Of a stretch of DNA of 64,000 nucleotides, positions 55,490 to 64,000 are shown in pieces. The translations under genes were made by a program, and so were the position numbers. The number at the start of each line of letters is the position of its first letter. Positions within the stretch are counted from its first letter, which is position 1. The stretch is taken from positions 372,001 to 436,000 of the forward strand of contig JAZAYU010000357.1 in the NCBI GenBank assembly GCA_038501625.1, in the 5' to 3' direction. The notes under the pieces are model-generated. The model was given only the letters and a program-made list of their open reading frames with translations. It was not told where the DNA came from and ran no database searches. This DNA comes from Corbicula japonica (lineage: Eukaryota > Mollusca > Bivalvia > Venerida > Cyrenidae).

Positions 55490-55697
55490 ACTTTATTATA
55501 TAGAATTGATTGTGTGTGGGACCACATCCATGCTGTCTGATCTGGATCTACACTAGCTGCCTCTTGCACTGAAATTACCTAATGAAACTAAGAGAGATAG
55601 TGTAGATCAAGATAAGATTACACTGCTGTGCTGACTGATCTAGATCTACACTGGTCACCCATTGATAACAGCCATATACCATGGAGCAAAGGGTTTA
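55490..55697. repeat. Double-hairpin element, family X, diverged copy 20
   Basis: Second hairpin GTGTAGATCAAGATAAGATT with CTGATCTAGATCTACACTGG. Left part eroded. Confidence 0.72.
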
Positions 55698-56370
55698 AGT
55701 AATTTGCTGGGAGTGTGGCACTTAATGTAGATTAGTGTTCAATCTTGCCTGTGTAGCTAACTCATTCATTTAGTTACTATTTCAAGCTTGACTATTCCAA
55801 GAAAAGGGAAGTGTTTCTACTTGCTCAAAGCATAAACATCAGCAAATTAATTGGTGTCTTGGGTTTTTGTGCAATTGGTTCATAACTTTAAAGCGGCATT
55901 ACTTCAATTTAACACGCTCTTGTATGAAATATTACATGTATTTGGAACTATAGGCACTATAATTTACCAAAATAAATTTGGTCCGCGTGACAAAAAGTAA
56001 TAGTAGGATTTTCGAAATGTCACAGACATCAAGATCACGCTTTCTCTTCGTCAAAAATTGGTGCTAAATATAGGCCTCCTCCACTATATTTAGCTTCTTA
56101 AAAGTTTGTTGACCATAATTTAACAATATCATTGAAAATCCTGTCTATAAGAAAGAATTTGATTGAACCTTTTGTGTTCTGTTAGAGAGTTTATATATTG
56201 GAGTCTATATGGACAAATATGATTTTTCAATAGTATATTAATACTTATGTTTAGGGCTGCGGCTTTAAAACTACTTGACATAACAAATCGAAACTTGGAA
56301 TATGTATTCACATTCACATGTATTGTAACCATCAGCTTATGCATCATTGAGGACCTAATTTGATGTTCTT
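55698..56370. other. No gene seen
   Basis: AT-rich unique DNA. Confidence 0.4.
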
Positions 56371-56499
56371 GATGTTGTTTGTTGAAGGGGAAGCAGGGTC
56401 TACTTGTTATTATTGCCCAGTGTTTGGCATCAAAAGTTACTTTTGATGATCATCATTATGTACGTGAGGATTGCTGTAATTATCAGTGTTCCGAATGTT

Positions 56500-56990
56500 A
56501 TATTGTATATTGTAATCATACTATACTGATTCCTTGGGTTTATATGCTTATATAGCCTATTGTCAGCGTTGTTCACTTCTAAACCAGGGGTTTTCCTAGC
56601 CTTTCTGAGGGTCCGGAAAACAGACCCTTTTCCAAAGCAAATGGACCCTTTCCCAATCCGAAATTTCTTCCATTTTTAACCAGGTTTTCTTTAGAAAAAT
56701 CCTGGTTATTAGATTGGGGTATGTCGTTGGGCGAGCGGGCGGGCATATATTGTATATTGTAATCATACTATACTGATTCCTTGGGTTTATATGCTTATAT
56801 AGCCTATTGTCAGCGTTGTTCACTTCTAAACCAGGGGTTTTCCTAGCCTTTCTGAGGGTCCGGAAAACAGACCCTTTTCCAAAGCAAATGGACCCTTTCC
56901 CAATCCGAAATTTCTTCCATTTTAAACCAGGTTTTCTTTAGAAAAATCCTGGTTATTAGATTGGGGTATGTCGTTGGGCGGGCGTGCGTC
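56500..56990. repeat. Tandem duplication of a 247-bp segment
   Basis: 56500-56746 and 56747-56990 are almost identical at an offset of 247. The unit holds host flank (TATTGTATATTGTAATCATA), the left end of a DNA element (CAGGGGTTTTCCTAGCC) and the left end of a second element nested in it (ACCAGGTTTTC...). Confidence 0.95.
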
Positions 56991-56999
56991 ATTTTGTCA

Positions 57000-57660
57000 A
57001 GTTTTTTGTGAAAGTTGTGTTTTTCTCAGTAACCGTTCAAGGTACAACTTTGAAACTTAACATACTTGTCTGACAAATCAATACCAATTATCAGGACAAG
57101 TTTCATAATCCCTGACTGTATTTTGACAAAGTTATGCCCCTTTTTCACTTAGAAATTTTGTGAAGTTTTTTGTGAAAGTTGTATTTTTCTCAGTAACCGT
57201 TCAAGGTACAACTTTGAAACTTAACATAGTTTTCTGACATATCAATACCAATTATCAGGACAAGTTTCATAATCCCTGACTGTATTTTGACAAAGTTATG
57301 CCCCTTTTTCACTTAGATATTTTGTGAAGTTTTTTGTGAAAGTTTTGTTTTTCTCAGTAACCGTTCAAGGTACAACTTTGAAACTTAACATAGTTGTCTG
57401 ACATATCAATACCAATTATCAGGACAAGTTTCATAATCCCTGACTGTATTTTGACAAAGTTATGCCCCTTTTTCATTTAAAAATTTTGTTATTTTTTTTT
57501 GGTGAAAGTTGTGTTTTTCTCAGTTACCATTCAAGGTATAGCTTTGAAACTTCACATAATTGTTTCACATCACAGTACCAATTACCAGGTCAAGTTTCAT
57601 AACCCCTGACTGTGTTTTCCAAAAGTTATGCCCCTTTTTGACTTAGATTTTTGTTAAGTA
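57000..57660. repeat. Tandem array, unit about 163 bp, four copies
   Basis: Each unit: GTTTTTCTCAGTAACCGTTC, AAGGTACAACTTTGAAACTT, CCAATTATCAGGACAAGTTT and ACAAAGTTATGCCCCTTTTT. Copies 1-3 are very alike, copy 4 is diverged. Confidence 0.95.
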
Positions 57661-57679
57661 TTTTGTGAATGTTATCTGT

Positions 57680-58390
57680 TGATGCCAAGTTGCCTGTTGA
57701 CGCTTAGCTTGGTTTGTGGGTAGCTTATATAAACAGGCAGCTTGAGATTGCTACCCAGGTGTCTGTGATAAAGGGCAAGGTCACTTGCTAAATATAGAAA
57801 TTCAGCTTTCCCTCAATAACTAGAGTTTGCTTTTACCTCTGGATGCCAAACTTAGTATATGAGTAGCTGATATCAAAAGACAGCTTGGGATTGCCACAGG
57901 TATCTGTGATCAAGGTCAAGGTCACTGTTGCTAAAAATAGAAATTCAGTTTTCCCTCAATAACTTGAGTTTGCTTTGGTATATTTACGCCGAACTTAGTG
58001 TTGGTATCTAATATCAAGATGCAGCTTGAGATTGCTACCCAGGTGCCAGTGATAAAGCTCAAGGTCACTGTAGCTAAAAATAGAAATTCTGTTTCTGCTC
58101 AATAGCTCGAGTTTTCTTTGGCCTATTGACACCAAACTTGGTTTGTGGGTTGCTTGTATCAAGACACTACTTAGGATTGATACCCATGTGTCTGTGATAA
58201 AGGTCTATGTCATTTTTGCTTAAAATAGAAATTTAGGTTTCTCCTTATTACTTGGGTTAGCTGTGATCTATTGACACCAAACTTTCTTTGGGTAGCTGAT
58301 ACCAAGACGCAACTTGGATTTCTACTCAGAAGTCTGTGATCAAGATCAATGTCACTGTTGCTAAAAATAGAAGTTCAGTTTCTTCATATC
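57680..58390. repeat. Second tandem array, unit about 150 bp, five diverged copies
   Basis: Units share CTTGAGATTGCTACCCAGGT, CTGTGATAAAGGTCAAGGTC and GCTAAAAATAGAAATTCAGT. Confidence 0.85.
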
Positions 58391-59274
58391 AGATATTTTC
58401 TTTAAAAAAGTATAAGTATTAAATGAAAACCTGGTTTTCGGCGCGGGGCGACGACTTTTTCTTGTTTCCAATTGAATCCACAGATAATTTTCAAAACATA
58501 AGAAACAGTGTTAACTTTCGCTTTACCTTGTAAACAACAACTGACTGCTATAGCTCGCACTATGCATATGACGTCAAAACCAGGTGTTAAATTCGGTGCG
58601 TAACGGTATAATTATATGTCTGTATGGAGAACAGTTCGTCGAGATACTAGTCTGTGCCGAGAAAATGGACATTCCATTTTGTTCAAAGAAGTTTTAACCG
58701 AATAAAATTGATCAGAGTAAATAGGCAATCTGGAGTAAAACAAATCTTTTTTTTTTTTTCGTGATATTAACACAGTTACCGAGTATGGCCTTTGATAAAT
58801 AGGAAATACTACACAAAAAAATTCGTAAACAGGATTCAAAAGGCTGTTCGTCAATTTTTGACCTTTGCAAGAAATTGCAACAAAATAACACTGAACAAGA
58901 AAGGTCACATCAACCTGAATTCGGACAAATGGAGCAACACGAGGGTGTAAGTGTTTGCTTGTCTGAAAGCAGTAGAAAACAAAGAAAAATTCTGTTATTG
59001 TCATTGTTGACTTCAACAAATTAAAATTATTCCATAGATTTTTTTTTCTGAAAAAAGCCTGTATGTAGGTTTTAAACACTAAACCACCCTGAGTGAATAA
59101 AAAGTAAACTGATCCTTCCTTGAAAAAGCGGAAAAATGCATAAAACAATGATTTCAAAATTCCCAAAACTTGTATTTTTGTCGTTAAAAATTCCCAAAAT
59201 GAGACATTTCACATGCTAAAATTTTCCCAATTCTGGCCAGGGTCCTTTTCCCAAAATGGCTAGGAAAACTCTTG

Positions 59275-59807
59275 TAAACCTAGAGCACAGGCCCTGGACC
59301 GCCGGTCATGTCTGGCAAAATTCGCTACAGTCTGGCAGTTTTGTGAAGTTATCAGTCCTGCTGACTGGCAATTTTTTTTTTCATTTTGGGTACTAAAGAT
59401 CAAGGTGCAAACAGTATTTCCAGTATAATAAATGTTTAATGTGTCGACAAATTTGATTGGTTGTGCAGCGTCAGATTAACAAATCAAATTGCTTGAAACA
59501 CAACTGAATGGTCACTTCGGTTACCAACCATGAAAGTTTGATGGGACTGCGCATTGTGCCATTAATAAATAGATGAAAGGGAACTTTGAAAGCCAGCAAA
59601 CATGACAAATATGAAAATATTGCAAACTCGGTTTGATTGAGCCTGTTCATGGTCAGTAATGGAAATGCATATTACTGCCCACGCCACCTAGCCCCGGGTT
59701 GAGCGCAATTCATTATTTACACCAATAAACACTACAATTTCGAGTGATTAAGAGATTTTGATATTCTTATTTTTTTAAATATGACGTAGCAATGGGGAAC
59801 AGAGCAT
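59275..59807. other. No gene; possible CTGGCA-rich repeat remnant
   Basis: GTCTGGCAAAATTCGCTACA and a CTGACTGGCAATTTT segment suggest an old repeat. No ORF. Confidence 0.4.
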
Positions 59808-59809
59808 TA

Positions 59810-62494
59810 TAGTCCTTTCCGATAAGTGTTGTTATCTCCCTTTGCTGATAATCGGGTCGCGGTTAATTCTACTTCCGGTAGGCAAATATGATCATCCGAT
59901 TTACCGAAAGTGCCATTTTTTACTTAGTTATGACCATTTATTTTTATTGGATGTGATAATATAATTAATGATTATTCGAATGTTGCTGATTTAATACAGA
60001 ATTGTTCATTCAACTGGACAACAATGATGTATTTTTCATATAGCTCGCTCATATACTAAGCAAGCGAATATCTGAAAGCTGGCCGCCGAAAGCTAGTTAG
60101 AATAAACGAATGCGCTGTTGTATGTGCATTTTTCTTAGTTACGTCGATTAATTTTATAAGACGTGATAACGAATGATCATTTAAATGTTGCAGATTTAAT
60201 ACAAAATGTTCTTTTAGATTGACAACGAGATCATATTTAACTATGCACTTATTTTGGTTAAGAAATGTGATCATTTGAACACCGATTATTTTATGTATAT
60301 CAACTTAACGAATTAAGTTACTGTCTATTATTATATATTATATACAAATTGCCAACAAGTTTGAATTTACATAAGCTGATGATGATATTCACTCATATTA
60401 ATTAGTACAAATTTGTTGTCATCATTAGTAATGTCATGTCAAAACTAATGTTTCATTTACGGCTTACAGATTCTTGAATAAGGCATCTGATGTAACAAAC
60501 AGCTAGTATGAAAGGAAACGGTTCACTTCTTATTTTACTTATTATATATAAAATGATAAATTTCCAATGAATCATTACTTAGCAACATGACATCAAACAA
60601 CAGGTTAGCTATATTCGACGATAATTACTTATGCCGTTGCCCACGAGTAAAACAAAAACATTGCAACAAGTACATTTTCGTTTTTCATTTCTGAATCCCC
60701 AGCGGAAGAAAAAGTCCGCTTTTAACTTTCATAACTACAGATCTCTTAAATATTTATAAAAGAAAATAATAAAAAGCATGTTTTACAAAAACGTGCTTGC
60801 AAAATCGTGAGCGAAAATTATGTTTGTGAATGATTTGTCTATTGAAAATTCGCAGATTTTGTTTTTTCATTATTGATATGAATTTACGTATACTTCCAGT
60901 GTACATGCTTGTATCTCTTCACTAGCGTGCGAAAAAAAAAATGATTTAGCGGTATGAGAACATAACACGCTTCGATCAATTAGACGGTCCGGTCGTCATT
61001 TTCATTGTTGACTCTAAATAAAATTAACTAATTAAAAAGATTGAATTAAATTAAAAGTTAGCGATGCAGTTGGCACTGTTGCAAACACTTCAGTGGGATG
61101 AGAACTGCAATTTGCCATTGTTGTTGAGCAGCTCTAATTGTTGTGAATTTGAATTAACATCTCTCTTTGTCGGACACTCGTTAATTCAAAGAACTTTTCG
61201 GTATTTTTAGACTTTTTTTATTTGAGAAGGGAATGTCGTTAGTTTTTTTTAAATAACTACATCAGCGCATTTATAATTTCATTAGGTATGTGTTACCTTT
61301 CTTTATCAATTGCCATAAAATAAAATTTTGTTGTTCGTCAATTGATGATCATAATTAAAAAATCTAGTTTTCTTGTTAAGATAATTAGCGATCTAACAAA
61401 AATGATTTTGGTAAATGAAATTCTGATCAAGGTGGATATGAGCAAAAGCAGCTAAGATTTCAAAATTAGTAAACAGTTAAGACAGTTTTTGGTAAAAAAC
61501 CCTTTATTATATTTTGAAATCAGTTTGCTAGAACATTCTGGTTAAAAAACCAGGCCTGCCAAATCTCCGGATTTTGTCCGGAATCTCAGGATTTTAAGTT
61601 ACTTCTCCGGTTCTCCGGATTTATAGTCAAAATCTCAGGATTTCTATGAAATTGCAAAAATATAGATTAATTAAACCTTGTTAAAGTTGTACAATAAACG
61701 TAAGTTATTCTACTGCAGTCGCACATTTCCTGTTTATTACTAGATAACGAGATAACGAGGTCGTGGTCAGTTACATGCAGTTTCAATGCCTCTGGCACAA
61801 CTATACAATAACCGCGTGTCATAAACTAAACAAGGGCCTCGATGTTTCACCTGCCTTTATCTTTTTCACTGCATGTTCATTCTAATATTGTCAAAAACAG
61901 GTCTTAACAGTTAAAAAATGAATGGTAAAAATAGACAAAAGTCATTTTAAAACATGTTCTTCAACCATTTCTAACAAAATCGGCAAAAATTATTTATAAA
62001 ATTTTAGAAGAATATAATTACACAGAAAACTATCAGAAAATCATCATAATCATCGTTATCATCATTTTTGTTCAGTCACAGTCATAGTGAACAGCAGAAA
62101 CAAAACATTAAAACAACACCACCAACAACAACATCATCATCATGATCATCATCATCGTCGTCATCATCATTGACATATTCAGACAAAATCTCCGGATTTT
62201 TAATGAAGAAGTTTTGGCAGGCCTGAAAAACAAAGACTAGTAATTTTCCATTTTATTATAATCTTTCGGTTTTTTGAAAGCATAGTCTCAGTAAAGAAAA
62301 TTCCGAAATCTGTCAAGAACAAACAAACATAGATCATCTCTTTTTTATTTAACAAACTGTTTCCTCGCTTTCTCTAAATATTCCTTTGTTCGTTTTACTC
62401 TCCGACCGGAAGTAAATTGTCTCACACCACGCTAAAGAGCGTAAAGGAACGGTAATTTGCCAAGGGAGATAACAACCCTTATCGGAAAGGACTA
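59810..62494. mobile_element. 2.7-kb DNA element with long inverted ends and TA target duplication
   Basis: Left end TAGTCCTTTCCGATAAGTGT, then GTTATCTCCCTTTG and ACTTCCGGTAGG. The right end is the reverse complement (CAAGGGAGATAACAACCCTT, then ATCGGAAAGGACTA). Flanked by TA on both sides (59808-59809 and 62495-62496). The interior has no transposase and holds a duplicated ~130-bp stretch (59925-60060 and 60137-60270) and a nested element. TA duplications fit Tc1/mariner-type insertion (family knowledge), but the ends do not look like a named family to me. Confidence 0.75.
61551..62225. mobile_element. Nested element with CAGGCCTGCC ends and 6-bp target duplication
   Basis: CAGGCCTGCCAAA at the left, TTTGGCAGGCCTG-type at the right, AAAAAC on both sides (61545-61550 and 62226-62231). 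CTCCGGATTTT motifs occur next to both ends. An ATC/ATT-rich microsatellite is at about 62130-62172. Like the element at 53475 it has CAG...CTG ends and a 6-bp duplication, although AAAAAC is low in complexity. 675 bp, no ORF. Confidence 0.75.
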
Positions 62495-62649
62495 TACCTT
62501 AACACTGCGAAACCAGTTAAATTTTATTCTATGAATGCAGATAAGACCTATATTACCTGACTTCCATAATAACTAAAACTAACTTACATCAGTGTCTGTG
62601 AGTAATGGTGAGTTTTGGAAATGTAAAAACAGAATGCATTGACCAAATT

Positions 62650-62862
62650 CACCCCATATATACAGATTTAATCATGTGTGTTACCACTGGAGATCCACAT
62701 CAGCTGGCACATCAGTGCAATCTGATCTGGATCTGCTGGATCATGTTTTGGTCTGAACTACATGTAACCCAAATAATCTAAAGCATAGTGTAGATCCTGA
62801 TCAGATGACACAAATGTATCACACATGCAATAAATCATACTCATATGGAGTAAAGAATTAAC
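62650..62862. repeat. Double-hairpin element, family X, diverged copy 21
   Basis: First hairpin kept in part, right half of the second hairpin deleted. Right end CATATGGAGTAAAGAATTAA. Confidence 0.72.
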
Positions 62863-63190
62863 AAATGAAGGATTGAAAAGCATCTTGAAAAGAACCAAAA
62901 TCCAGGTTATTTCAAACTGTGTAAACTTTGTTTTAATAATTGTAATCAACATCAGTGGATCTTTCCTATTTAAATATCAGATTTGCAAGACAGAGTATGT
63001 TAATTTGATAATACACAAACTGAAAATAAGTTTGTTTCAATCAAAACAATCATTAAGTATGGTTAATTAAAAATGAGACACCTTATTTAAACGGAAACCA
63101 TGCATTATTTGCAACACTTCATTGATTGAAAAACAAGGTCAAAAGACAGCTAATGCCAACAAAAGAAAGAAGTTACTATCCACTACTTTT
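62863..63190. other. No gene seen
   Basis: AT-rich unique sequence. Confidence 0.4.
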
Positions 63191-63800
63191 TATGCCCCCG
63201 AAGGGAGGCATATAGTAATCGGACCGTCCGTCAGTCCGTCCGTCCGAAATAATCTTGTCCTCGCTTCTTCTCCAAAACCGCTTGAGGGATTTCTTTTAAA
63301 CTTCACAGGAGTGTTGGTCACCAAGCCTAGTTGTGCATGTCTTCAGGAATTTCTGCTCGGCTTATTTTTGGCTGAGTTATGGCCCTTTTTAGCAAAATCT
63401 TGTCCTCGCTTCTTCTCTGAAACCGCTTGAGAGATTTCATGGAAACTTCACAGGAGTGTTTGTCACCAAGCCTAGTTGTGCATATCCTAAGGAATTTCTG
63501 ATCGGATTATTTTTGGCGGAGTTATGGGCCTTTTAACCTAACCCTAACCCTAACCGTTTTCGAAACCGCTTGAGGGATTTCATTGAAACTTCACAGGAGT
63601 GTTTGTCACCAAGCCTAGTTGTGCATATCCTAAGGAATATCTTATCGGATTATTTTTGGCGGAGTTATGGGCCTTTTTACCAAACCCTAACCCTAACCAT
63701 TTTCGAAACCGCTTGAGGGATTTCATTGAAACTTCACAGGAGTGTTTGTCACCAAGCCTAATTGTGCATATCCTAAGGAATTTCTGATCGGATTAACCCT
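63190..63800. repeat. Tandem array, unit about 150 bp, with telomere-like tracts
   Basis: Opens TTTTTATGCCCCCGAAGGGA and CCGTCCGTCAGTCCGTCCGT, a frequent start of mollusc repeats. Four units follow with AAACCGCTTGAGGGATTTCA, CACAGGAGTGTTTGTCACCA and AGTTATGGGCC. Two units contain ACCCTAACCCTAACC (63537-63556 and 63681-63698), where others read AGCAAAATCTTGTCC. Confidence 0.92.
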
Positions 63801-64000
63801 TACCCTAAGGTAAATTTTGTTAAGGCAATAGAGGTTACATTTATTTTTAATTCTGTTTTTTAACCTTTGATTTTTTACAGTTATCAACCAGATTTTGACA
63901 CAAACTTGATACCATCTTAAAATTCAATCTTTTCTGAACAATTCATTCACTGGTTGTTCAGTGATAAAATTTGAAACATAAATTTTAGTAGCAGAGTGAA
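63801..64000. other. End of window, nothing seen
   Basis: AT-rich sequence without features. Confidence 0.4.

Larger units (their letters stand above)
56924..58433. mobile_element. Nested inverted-repeat element with internal tandem arrays
   Basis: Left AAACCAGGTTTTCTTTAG, right TGAAAACCTGGTTTTC. Its interior is almost entirely two tandem arrays (57000-57660 and 57680-58390). Insertion in the left part of the CAGGGG element is inferred from the mirrored ends outside it. Confidence 0.6.
56585..59274. mobile_element. DNA element with CAGGGGTTTTCCTAGCC-type ends, carrying a nested element
   Basis: The left end (56585, repeated at 56832 by the tandem duplication) mirrors the right end GGCTAGGAAAACTCTTG at 59274. 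TAAAC flanks both sides as a possible 5-bp target duplication. Inner subterminal GGGTCCTTTTCCC-type sequence is also shared. The right half carries a minus-strand frame of 184 codons (58612-59166), Phe-rich and without ATG at its start. It may be a degraded host or transposon fragment but is not called as a gene. Confidence 0.65.

Noticed and set aside
58612..59166. 184-codon minus-strand frame
   Set aside because: Starts with TTG, is Phe/Lys rich with homopolymers, contains a splice-acceptor-like tract and lies inside a non-autonomous element. Not enough to call a gene.
63122..63430. 102-codon frame at the end of the window
   Set aside because: Runs through the GTCCGTCC-type tandem repeat.
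1..64000. tRNA, rRNA, CRISPR or bacterial operon features
   Set aside because: No cloverleaf with conserved A and B boxes, no rRNA core and no spacer-repeat array were found on reading.

Overview
This window is AT-rich, intron-bearing, repeat-dense animal DNA. The repeat types suggest a bivalve mollusc: short double-hairpin elements with TTAACCCTTT ends, palindromic elements ending in a CCAAGGTTATAAAACT-type sequence, GTCCGTCCGTCC-bearing repeats, and degenerate tandem repeats around an AGTTATGCCCCTT core. The species assignment is an inference. No bacterial-type operons, rRNA, tRNA or CRISPR arrays were seen.

1-13 kb: microsatellites, a perfect 320-bp palindrome, an inverted-repeat element built of CGATGG-type subrepeats, a LINE first ORF (5531-7468) whose reading frame runs through one TAG into the start of an endonuclease domain, and a ~1.03-kb direct duplication on both sides of that LINE. 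A short ORF lies at 10.9 kb.

13-27 kb: a minus-strand exon of a C2H2 zinc-finger protein with a homopolymer frameshift, a LINE 3' tail, a minus-strand remnant of the C-terminal end of a LINE ORF2, a phase-matched two-exon coding gene (17052-18122), a 1.1-kb minisatellite of 20-bp half units, and several tandem and inverted repeats.

27-42 kb: a very AT-rich segment with scattered GTAACATAT motifs, then a decayed five-exon gene (31384-36460) with four phase-compatible introns. Its third exon holds eleven 51-bp units that carry in-frame stops. Just behind its stop codon sits a complete-looking 4.6-kb LTR element with identical 603-bp LTRs, a CGCA target duplication, a polypurine tract and no recognisable gag or pol. 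This is a LARD-type non-autonomous retrotransposon.

42-64 kb: a frameshifted coding remnant at 42.2-42.8 kb, dense clusters of the double-hairpin element, a candidate terminal exon (48.7 kb), a minus-strand signal-peptide exon (49.6 kb), a TATA-driven two-exon gene start (51.1-51.7 kb), and several nested inverted-repeat DNA elements with readable target duplications (53.5, 56.6-59.3 and 59.8-62.5 kb). The last kilobase holds a tandem repeat with telomere-like CCCTAA tracts.

Few host genes can be supported. Most of the window is transposable elements and their wreckage. None of the host exons could be assigned to a named gene from sequence alone.
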